Under the pieces are notes generated by a model. It was not told where the DNA came from. It searched no databases and worked only from the letters and a program-made list of their open reading frames with translations. A program made the translations under genes and the position numbers. A stretch of DNA of 64,000 nucleotides from assembly GCF_000423705.1 (NCBI RefSeq), contig NZ_AUIM01000012.1, positions 62,001 to 126,000 of the forward strand. Reading direction: 5' to 3'. The DNA is from Stappia stellulata DSM 5886 (GTDB taxonomy: Bacteria; Pseudomonadota; Alphaproteobacteria; Rhizobiales; Stappiaceae). Below, one piece after another: positions 28,894 to 36,079 of the stretch (position 1 is the first letter of the stretch; every line of letters starts with the position of its first letter).

Positions 28894-30057
28894 TTAGGCT
28901 GCGACAGGGAGGAAAGACTTGCGCGAACGGCGCAGACTCCCGGCATAGAAGAGGAGCGCGCTGAGCGGGCCGAAGGCATCGAGGCTGATTGCAAGGCCAA
29001 GCTGCGGCAGATGTTCCGTCAGGTAGCGCAAGGTGATCTGCGGGGCAGGCACCAATTCGGCGCGCACGCTTTCCGGCAAGGGGAGTGCTTCGATCTGGTC
29101 AAGCATCCTCTGCATCGTCGCCGCAGAAGCGCGCTCCGCAGCGATGATCTCGCGCAGGGCATTGGCCTGTCCCTGCGACACGCTTTCTTTGAGGGCTTCG
29201 AGCCCAGCGACTGCCTCGCCAATCGCCTCATAGGAGAAGCGGACAGCTCGCATGCGGTCGGTTGCTCGCAAATTATCGAGGACCGTTTCGAGCGCGCGGG
29301 CTTTGCGGATGAAACCGATCTCACGATCTGACAGGGTTTGTCCCCGGTCGAGGATTTGAAGGTCGATAATCCGGCTGATGTCGCGGGCGCTTTGAATAAG
29401 CGGGTGCGCTGTTGTTAGCGTCGCCTCAAGTGCGCCAGCCAGCGCGGTCTTGCGCACGCACAGTGTTTGCAAGGTGCTGGCAATCGGGCCTGTCCCGGCA
29501 GAGCCGCTGATCAGACCCGTTCTTGCTTCCGCGCTGCTTTTTGTGCAGGCCGTTTTGGCTTCTGGATGGATAAATGTTGCGGCATTTTCCATCTCCAGGG
29601 CGCGTGCACCCAGCAAGCGCGCTTGTCCCGCGTAACGCGCAGCCTGATCCATCAGATACAAGGCACGCGCGCTTTGTTCCGTCAGGCCGATAAATGACGT
29701 GTAGGTGGAAGCCAGCCCCGTCATGGCGATCAGATAGACCAGCACCAGAAGGCCAATCGCGGTTGCGCGCCCGGTGACATAGGCGCGCAAATAGCTGATC
29801 GTCATGCCCCACAAGCTCAGGCTGATCCCGGCGCTGACGAATGAAACCAGCAAGGCGATATAGGCAATGTTGCCCGAACGCCCGGCCAGCCAGTCCGTGA
29901 TAATGAGGACGCCGTTATAGGTGGTGATGAAGCTCGCAATTGCCGCCGCCAGCAACGGCGCCCCGCTTAGTAGCAAGCTACGCTTGTTCAGAGCATCCAA
30001 CTCTTGTTCACGTTTAAGTTCTTTTGGATGATCGGAATGCTGAAGCTTCCTAGTCAT
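28894..30057 (-). CDS. Hypothetical multi-span membrane protein, first gene of the coupling-protein operon
   Basis: The 387-residue product has hydrophobic segments at about 30-50, 62-85, 95-118 and 350-372, with a long, mostly helical region of about 220 residues between the third and fourth. That region contains Cys residues (TACTKSS, TLCVRKT). No known domain is recognised. It probably presents a large helical domain outside the inner membrane. Its link to the VirD4-like ATPase suggests a role in DNA transfer, but it does not look like any VirB subunit. Confidence 0.75.
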   Translation of the reverse strand: MTRKLQHSDHPKELKREQELDALNKRSLLLSGAPLLAAAIASFITTYNGVLIITDWLAGRSGNIAYIALLVSFVSAGISLSLWGMTISYLRAYVTGRATAIGLLVLVYLIAMTGLASTYTSFIGLTEQSARALYLMDQAARYAGQARLLGARALEMENAATFIHPEAKTACTKSSAEARTGLISGSAGTGPIASTLQTLCVRKTALAGALEATLTTAHPLIQSARDISRIIDLQILDRGQTLSDREIGFIRKARALETVLDNLRATDRMRAVRFSYEAIGEAVAGLEALKESVSQGQANALREIIAAERASAATMQRMLDQIEALPLPESVRAELVPAPQITLRYLTEHLPQLGLAISLDAFGPLSALLFYAGSLRRSRKSFLPVAA

Positions 30058-30245
30058 GTGAACCTCACTGTGTTCGTCACAACGGAAGAGCTAAAGAAAG
30101 GCTGTTTGGCCTCTCGTTTGGTCCTTTTCTCAGCGTCGTGAGCCCTAGCCGGTGAATCGGCGCTGCAGCAAATGGCAGAGCCTTCACTTTGCCTTTGTTT
30201 CACTTGCTGCAGGGTGAGGTGGGGGAAAGTTAGATGCTTGGTTTA

Positions 30246-30277
30246 GAGATAAGGGAGCCAAACGGCTCCCTTATCTC
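30246..30277. terminator. Strong 14-bp hairpin between two leftward genes
   Basis: GAGATAAGGGAGCC pairs perfectly with GGCTCCCTTATCTC around an AAAC loop. It lies 24 bp after the stop of the 149-residue gene on the left-reading strand, and no T run follows on either strand. It may be a terminator or an RNA-stabilising hairpin. Confidence 0.7.
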
Positions 30278-30301
30278 CCTTCCAAATCGTCGTTGCGGCA
30301 G

Positions 30302-30751
30302 CTATGGCTTCGAACTCGAGGCATACTGACCGCGACACATGTCAATCTTCATGCAGATATAGATTAGGCGCAGGCGGGGCAGAATGCGGCGCTGTGCCTT
30401 CTGCTTGATTGGCCTGTATTTGAGCTTGAGGAAGTCGCTAATCCAACGAAAGCTGCCATCGTCATTGAAGGCATCGTCAATAGCTGTATCGCTAACGTAG
30501 AATGGCTTTTCATTTGCCCAGAGAATGCGACCGCCGAAACCGTAGATTGTGATAGCCCAAACATCAGGCATTTCCCGACGCCCGCATTCATAGCTCGACA
30601 GGTAGTCCACCAGCCGCCTAACCATCATCGGGCGGCGCAGATCATCATCATCTGGAACGTAGATCGGGCCATCATCGTTCGCAGGCTTTTGGGGTTTGAG
30701 GTCGGCATATACGCTGTAAACAAGATATTGCCAGGTTGTGCGTGGACGCAT
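30302..30751 (-). CDS. Hypothetical protein
   Basis: The 149-residue product starts MRPRTTWQYLVYSVY, has an acidic run VPDDDDLRR near residue 32 and a basic C-terminal third, with no membrane segment. No family is recognised. It is followed by a strong hairpin, so it is probably a single-gene transcript starting in the gap shared with the divergent 265-residue gene. It is soluble and possibly nucleic-acid-binding by charge, but there is no motif to support a function. Confidence 0.65.
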   Translation of the reverse strand: MRPRTTWQYLVYSVYADLKPQKPANDDGPIYVPDDDDLRRPMMVRRLVDYLSSYECGRREMPDVWAITIYGFGGRILWANEKPFYVSDTAIDDAFNDDGSFRWISDFLKLKYRPIKQKAQRRILPRLRLIYICMKIDMCRGQYASSSKP

Positions 30752-30889
30752 AGCGATTTCTCCCTCCCTTTGCCTGCCTATCAGATCGATTCGCTCTAAG
30801 AGCGCTATCGAGCTGCGTCGGGCATGCGAAATTCTCAGATCATGATGTTTCCCCGATTGTCAGGATTCCTTCAGGAACACAGATAGTTA

Positions 30890-31000
30890 AACATGCATCC
30901 CCATGCGCAACTGGATCAACTATGCGCACGCAAGTTGAAATTACGCGTCGGTCTGCGCACCATCTGCGCGAAATACGCAGACAGCGATTGGGGGGGGGGG
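30890..31000. promoter_or_regulatory. Iterated TGCGCA motif and G11 tract upstream of a putative regulator
   Basis: TGCGCA occurs at 30904, 30923 and 30954, with variants TGCGCG at 30965 and TACGCA at 30974. A run of 11 G residues fills 30990-31000, ending ten bases before the ATG at 31011. Both lie in the gap between two divergent genes. The hexamers look like repeated operator half-sites; the G tract sits where the ribosome site should be. Confidence 0.5.
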
Positions 31001-31010
31001 CGTCGGATTA

Positions 31011-31808
31011 ATGAGCGAAGACTACGAAGGAACTGAGCAACAGATAAAAAAATTGCGATCATGGCTGCGTAGCTTGAAAGCACGCGGTCTCAGTGCAGAG
31101 AAAATAATTTTAGAAGGCGACATTCCTTATCAAACCTCTTCCCTCAATCGTTTTCGCAACGGAGCGATCGAGCGTATTAGAGATAATGCTGGCAAGAAGT
31201 TATGGGGCTATGTTCTGGAACGGCACCCTGGTATCTTCCATGGGCCAGTCACGGAACACGAAGAGCAGGATCAATTTGATTTACTATTTTCTAATGTAAA
31301 GCAATTTTTTGAACTTAAGAACAAACGCATAGATGACTTTATCTCAGATTTCTCTGGCACTTACGCCATGTACTCCCGATCAAGCAATTTTTATAAGATG
31401 GGGTGCTACATTGTTTCGAAACTTGAAATATCCAAAACCGAAAGCAACTCAATTTCTATACTGGAAAGTCAAACCTATAGTGGGAGACTCGGGCTATCTG
31501 AGTTGCGGGAGAATTTTCATGGGTTTTGCATTCCTAAGAGCGGCATACACATTATCGTCGCCACGGAAACAGAAAGACATCATCCGAGAATATATTTTTT
31601 GAATGACATGCATTTTAACGAAGATCGAAGTGCAGTTGAGTTTTTTCAAGGATATTTCGTTACATATTCCAAGGGATTTGGCGGGTATTTTCAGAGCAAT
31701 TTCTTTTGTAAGCGCTTACAGTCTGGCGATCACGTTGACTATGATATTTTTGAGCGCGTGCATTTGCAGGATAAGATCGTGGAAAACTGGATTTATAGCA
31801 GCATATAG
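31011..31808 (+). CDS. Hypothetical protein with possible N-terminal helix-turn-helix
   Basis: The 265-residue product is low in GC compared with the flanking chromosome. Residues 8-70 (QIKKLRSWLRSLKARGLSAEK... SLNRFRNGAIERIRDNAG) could form a helix-turn-helix of the kind that picks a DNA site and then ends in a short wing; the rest is a mixed alpha/beta domain with no match I recognise. The 11-G tract just upstream replaces a normal ribosome site. It could be a sensor-regulator for the nearby conflict genes; this is inference. Confidence 0.6.
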   Translation: MSEDYEGTEQQIKKLRSWLRSLKARGLSAEKIILEGDIPYQTSSLNRFRNGAIERIRDNAGKKLWGYVLERHPGIFHGPVTEHEEQDQFDLLFSNVKQFFELKNKRIDDFISDFSGTYAMYSRSSNFYKMGCYIVSKLEISKTESNSISILESQTYSGRLGLSELRENFHGFCIPKSGIHIIVATETERHHPRIYFLNDMHFNEDRSAVEFFQGYFVTYSKGFGGYFQSNFFCKRLQSGDHVDYDIFERVHLQDKIVENWIYSSI

Positions 31809-32527
31809 GTCCCGAATTTCGGGTTGTTGGAGTGCCCAGGAATGCTAAATCATGAGCGAACTTACCCTGGTGAACATACGCGGTGTTCGAACGACCAGCA
31901 TAAAAGCTCAATTTAGAGAGTGGGTTAGATAGCACTGAACGCAAGATGTGTTTTGTAGTACAAAACCATCTTGGCAAGGGGGCAGCTAGCGCCCCCCGTT
32001 GCATCCCCCAGCCATTGGCTCTTCCAGGGCATTGAACCCATTCCAGAGCCATCAGACCGTATCGCCGGTCAATCACTCGCAGGGAGACTTCGCTCTCCCT
32101 GCACCCATCGACTTGAGGGCGTTCCTGCCCCCAAGTCCCCAGACCATTTCATGGAGACCAGGAAGGGAGCATTCGCGCTGCCCTTCCTTGGAACCATCCC
32201 GTCGAGCAGGAGCCTTCGAACCCCTTGCATCCCTGACCAACCGTTCGCCGTTTGGATGCCGCCAGCGCATCGGCGCTGAACCCGATCAGGGGGCTATCGC
32301 GCCGCCCTGAACCCACTCGCAGGACCTGGAGATATGCCTCTCCACCTGCACCGCACCATACACAATCGACCGCTCGGTTGATCGCCGATCAGGGGAGCGT
32401 TCGTGCTCCCCCGATACCCCCACGGCAACTTCGTTGAGACCATTTAATGGAGACGCGTTCTGCGCGAGCTAGGCAGGCCGCTTTCGTACTGATCTGAAAT
32501 TTGAAGTGGCTGAATCTGGTTCCCTGA
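31809..32527. repeat. Stem-loop array without coding potential
   Basis: This 719-bp gap has at least twelve short inverted repeats placed end to end from 31945 to 32466. Clear ones are 31945-31970, 32055-32070 (GACCG/CGGTC), 32079-32102 (GCAGGGAGA/TCTCCCTGC), 32112-32135, 32160-32188 (AGGAAGGG/CCCTTCCT), 32227-32259, 32263-32278 (CAGCGC/GCGCTG), 32286-32310, 32319-32349, 32388-32415 (GGGGAGC/GCTCCCC), 32426-32436 and 32454-32466. Several loops contain TTCG, ATCG or TTC. AGACCATTTNATGGAGAC occurs at 32141-32158 and 32437-32454. I see no credible gene here. Confidence 0.75.
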
Positions 32528-34093
32528 TTATCCCTTACGTCCTCGGATATAGTCGTAATCTGGCACTTCAGAGGACAATACCAGCTTGCCTTCATCACGC
32601 TCTTTGCGGTGCTCCGCGAAAACGATGAAATCGACAAAGTAAAACAGTGCGGCCCTCGCCAGTCTCAGGGAGGCCAGCGTCAGTTGTTCAAATTCCAGTA
32701 GGCTCTTGTGCTCTACCGCCAATGAATCCGATAGGTGATTGTGACCCATATCATGAAGAACAGTGAATCTATGGGTGGACGAATTTCTGAATTGCCGCTG
32801 AGCATCGAGGAACCCACCACCAAGGCTTTCGTGTGTTGAAACGTCCTGAAATATATCGAAAAGAGCCATCAAAGGTTGGTTGCCCCCGATCAGCTCAGTT
32901 TCAATTTTCTTGGAAAAGACGAACCCCTTTTCCTTTTCGTTGTTTCCCCAAATGCCGGTGAAAGATGCCCTGTGCGCTCCGGGAAGCTTTAAATAGCAGG
33001 CTATGGCAACAGATATTTTGTCGAGGATATCGAACGCAATACGCTGCGCGGTGGTCAGTGCGGAATATCTAACGCCATAGACCGCATAGTCCAATGTGTC
33101 CGCATGGGAGGTTGTTTCGAAATACGGCGTCTCCGCATCGTATTCGCGGACGTCGAAGAAGACTTGTCTGGCAAAGGCGAAGTCCGCCTTCATCACGTTC
33201 ATCATCGCAAATATCTCTGGGACATCCGGTCCATCTTCCAGCGTTGTTTGAAGATGGGGAATCGTCAAAAGGTCAAAACGTCCAGAGGAAAATTCCTGCG
33301 TGCTGCAATGCAAGGACAGGGCAAGACTGTTCCGTCGAATGTCCGAAAAATAGGCGTTATCCAGTCGCTCGACCTGAGGTTCACCAAACTTTAGCCCATG
33401 ATCAACGGCCTGCTTGGCTATAGGGATAGCGGCCGCCCCAGCAAACTCCTCCAACACATCATAATTCTCGGAAACAACCGTTGCCAGTTGCCGGACGCGC
33501 TGACACAGCGCATCGACATGGCAATACGATTGATAGGTTTCTTCTCTCTGCGTGAAAAGGTTTGCCAGCGCCATCAGGCGCCGCATTTCCTGAAACGCCG
33601 CGACCGCATTTTTGGGTAAGATGTGCTGTGCATGTTGAAAGCAATCCAAGGCTTCAACCCACCGATGCGTTTCCAGAAACAAAATTCCGATATTTGTCAG
33701 CATCTGAGATCGGGTTGAAATCGATGCTGAAGAGTCATTCATGACTCGACCGAAAAGGATGCGGGCCCGCAAACGGTCATCGGCGACTTGTCCCCGAAGG
33801 GGCCTTTCCGCTGCCGCGAGCAGTCTCGCGCGGAGCTGCAACCCGTTGGCTAAATTGTACGCTATATCGGGACTGAAAGAGATTTCGGCCGAAAGAGTTT
33901 CAAGGATATCCACTCCGCGGCTGATCGATGAGAGATCGCCAAGCGCATCGCCGCAATCTATCAAGATAATCGCGGCAGTAGCCCTTCCGTTGGGCGTCTT
34001 GTCCAACTCGTTTACTCGGCGAAGCGCTTCGGCAGGGTCCTTATCCCGCAATTCCTGAAGCTCTTTTCCAACACTATCGCGGGGCTCACTCAT
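32528..34093 (-). CDS. TPR-like protein with LA2681-type HEPN domain
   Basis: The 521-residue product has a helical N-terminal half (about 10-230) with TPR-like repeats (for example SQMLTNIGILFLETHRWVEA and ALDCFQHAQHILPKN). The C-terminal half matches the LA2681-like HEPN layout, with the RX4H motif RNSSTH at Arg436-His441 inside AQRQFRNSSTHRF. HEPN proteins with an intact RX4H are usually metal-independent RNases in immunity or toxin systems. Its ATG overlaps the stop of the upstream gene, so it is the last gene of a three-gene set. It could be the RNase effector, with the repeats as sensor. Confidence 0.8.
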   Translation of the reverse strand: MSEPRDSVGKELQELRDKDPAEALRRVNELDKTPNGRATAAIILIDCGDALGDLSSISRGVDILETLSAEISFSPDIAYNLANGLQLRARLLAAAERPLRGQVADDRLRARILFGRVMNDSSASISTRSQMLTNIGILFLETHRWVEALDCFQHAQHILPKNAVAAFQEMRRLMALANLFTQREETYQSYCHVDALCQRVRQLATVVSENYDVLEEFAGAAAIPIAKQAVDHGLKFGEPQVERLDNAYFSDIRRNSLALSLHCSTQEFSSGRFDLLTIPHLQTTLEDGPDVPEIFAMMNVMKADFAFARQVFFDVREYDAETPYFETTSHADTLDYAVYGVRYSALTTAQRIAFDILDKISVAIACYLKLPGAHRASFTGIWGNNEKEKGFVFSKKIETELIGGNQPLMALFDIFQDVSTHESLGGGFLDAQRQFRNSSTHRFTVLHDMGHNHLSDSLAVEHKSLLEFEQLTLASLRLARAALFYFVDFIVFAEHRKERDEGKLVLSSEVPDYDYIRGRKG

Positions 34094-34713
34094 GAGCAGA
34101 TATGATCCATCTTTTGCTTAAACTTCTCGCGCATATCGGTATTTGCAGGGTCTTTCAGCGCCGCGATATAAACGTCAAACGCCGTGACCAATTGCTTATG
34201 CAATAGCGTGCGATTGATCACGATCCGCCCGTCATTGTGAAAGACGAACATCTTGCCGCTCTTGCGAACGATAACACGGTCGGTTGAACCGGTATGATGA
34301 AGCGCGCAGCGACCCTGCTCATAAACGCTAACCGCCAAATCATCAGCGTTCGCGCCTTGCGGTACGCAGTCTTTGAATACCTGCCAGTTGGTCCAGAACG
34401 CCTTGAAAAGTGCTTTGCTCTTTCGGTTGTGGTTGGTCAGGCCTTCCCGAAAGCCCTGAATGGTTTCGATAAGGAGAAAGTCGATAGCCAGCACGGCAAA
34501 GCCGTTTATCCCGCGACCCTTGCCGTTCTCTGCATCGATCAAGAGCTGTGCTGGTTCGATAAAGCGGCGCCGGATGCGTGTATCGAGGATAGCGATTGCC
34601 TTGGTCCAGTCTGATGACGTGGAGTTCTTCTGGTTTAGGGTGAGGCTCTTCCAGCCTTTCACCCGGTGGCCAGGCGCAATCTCAAAATTGTCCGGTAGCG
34701 TAGACGATCCCAT
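34090..34713 (-). CDS. HEPN-like protein with RX4H motif
   Basis: The 207-residue helical product has YEQGRCALHHTG at residues 131-142, giving Arg135-x4-His140, the spacing of HEPN RNases. The preceding helices (AVLAIDFLLIETIQGFREG) fit the four-helix fold. The start at 34713 follows AGGATAGT and lies directly after the stop of the Mrr-like gene; an ATG at 34734 would overlap it. Its stop overlaps the next ATG by four bases. A second HEPN-type protein beside the 521-residue one suggests a paired system. Family identity is inferred from motif only. Confidence 0.65.
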   Translation of the reverse strand: MGSSTLPDNFEIAPGHRVKGWKSLTLNQKNSTSSDWTKAIAILDTRIRRRFIEPAQLLIDAENGKGRGINGFAVLAIDFLLIETIQGFREGLTNHNRKSKALFKAFWTNWQVFKDCVPQGANADDLAVSVYEQGRCALHHTGSTDRVIVRKSGKMFVFHNDGRIVINRTLLHKQLVTAFDVYIAALKDPANTDMREKFKQKMDHICS

Positions 34714-34714
34714 A

Positions 34715-36010
34715 CTATCCTGCCTTCGCCGCACGTTTAGCCGCGTCGGCGTCTCTTTTTTCCGCCGCCTGCGCTTTGCGATATGTCGCTACGCGCTTGA
34801 TGATGGAGAGCAACTCAGCAAAATTCTGCACACTCGGTTCAATGCCGAACAGTGGGCAGTCGTGCTCCTTATCGACAGGGAAACCTACTTGACACGGTTC
34901 ATTGTAAGATTCGATACGGAAATGTTTTTCGGGTTCTTCGGGCTCTTCAATGCCACTCGGTTCGAGGCGGAGCCAGTATTCCTCTATCTCATCCTTATCC
35001 TCTGTGAGCGCCTGACGGTTGAATGCGAGGATGCGTCTGCAATCCGCGCTGCAGATATCCTGAATTTCGGAGAGAAGTTGATCGGCGATCGGCATCAATA
35101 GATATGACTGGACATCTTCCGGGAATTTGTCCGGTTCACCGCGCGTGATCGAATTGACGACGAGCTCCGCGACGCTTTCCGGCGGAAGCTGATCGATCGC
35201 AGATAAGATCAAATAGGCGAAAGCGCGAATAAGCGGCGTTTGCTCAACACCTGCCTTTGATGCCCGCATCATCAGATACGGAGCGTTCACCAGCCCGAGG
35301 TGCAACACCTCGACGAGCGAAGCCGTGCTGAGCACCGCGCCCCAGGGCCGGTGCGTGATGCTGCCATTGGCGAATTCGTTCGCGATGAGCGCAAATACGC
35401 CTAGCGATGTAAATTCAGCTTCGACGCGCGCATTCCAAAGTTTTTTCAGTGTGGGGGAGGAGACGAATTCGAGCTTATTCCAGAAACGCGACTCCAGCGC
35501 CTGGAACTGACCATCAAGGCTGAGCGCCTCGGAAAACAACCGCAGAACCACATCGGGATGACGCGACAAAAGCCGCTCCAGATGAGCGCTATCCCAAAGC
35601 TTGACCTTGGGCCGCGGATTGTTCTTCTGCCACTCCTTGACCCAGTCGCGCGTCGGGTTGGAAAATTGGGTATTGGTGGCAATGACGACATAGTCGAGGC
35701 CGCCTTTGGCCTGAGCGTTGATAACAGCGCTCTTTACCTCGTCAGATTCTACCGTGCCGCTTCGTCCCTTGCATTCGACCCACCAGACCTGCGGTTCCAT
35801 TTCCTGGTCAGCAGTCGGCGTGTAGAAATGCGCCTCAAGATCGCGGCCACCGTCCGAAGCACCGCCGCCGCTGCCTCCCGTGCGCCATTCAAGGTCTTTG
35901 GCGCCCATGGCGTCGAAGAGCCAGTAAAGGCACTCTTCCAAGTCTTTGCCCTTCAATTCCGCGAAGGGAATTGACGCCGGCAGAATCCATTCTTTTTCTT
36001 CTTCACTCAT
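34715..36010 (-). CDS. Mrr-like restriction endonuclease
   Basis: The 431-residue product has an N-terminal PD-(D/E)xK nuclease domain: LEECLYWLF near 25-32, GGRDLEAHF with Asp57, WWVECKGRSG with Glu79-Cys-Lys81, and a following DYVVIATNT strand. This matches Mrr-type endonucleases that cut modified or foreign DNA. Residues from about 160 to 431 form a helical domain of unknown type, with a Lys/Ala-rich C-terminus. It has its own AT-rich 69-bp upstream gap after the ABC ATPase gene, so it probably starts a separate transcript with the two HEPN-motif genes. Confidence 0.82.
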   Translation of the reverse strand: MSEEEKEWILPASIPFAELKGKDLEECLYWLFDAMGAKDLEWRTGGSGGGASDGGRDLEAHFYTPTADQEMEPQVWWVECKGRSGTVESDEVKSAVINAQAKGGLDYVVIATNTQFSNPTRDWVKEWQKNNPRPKVKLWDSAHLERLLSRHPDVVLRLFSEALSLDGQFQALESRFWNKLEFVSSPTLKKLWNARVEAEFTSLGVFALIANEFANGSITHRPWGAVLSTASLVEVLHLGLVNAPYLMMRASKAGVEQTPLIRAFAYLILSAIDQLPPESVAELVVNSITRGEPDKFPEDVQSYLLMPIADQLLSEIQDICSADCRRILAFNRQALTEDKDEIEEYWLRLEPSGIEEPEEPEKHFRIESYNEPCQVGFPVDKEHDCPLFGIEPSVQNFAELLSIIKRVATYRKAQAAEKRDADAAKRAAKAG

Positions 36011-36079
36011 AGTGTGTTAAACTAATATCTTTACAACCAATTTTCCACACGAATATTTAATACTCAGGAATTCAGCTTT

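Noticed and set aside
24102-30751. Complete conjugative element
   Set aside because: Only the coupling protein is present; no VirB4, VirB8-10 or pilin-like genes are found anywhere in the element.
31660-32310. Open frames over the stem-loop array
   Set aside because: Proteins are low-complexity Pro/Arg/Ser-rich and follow the inverted repeats; no ribosome sites.
31945-32466. CRISPR array
   Set aside because: Stems differ in sequence and spacing; there is no constant repeat with unique spacers and no cas genes.
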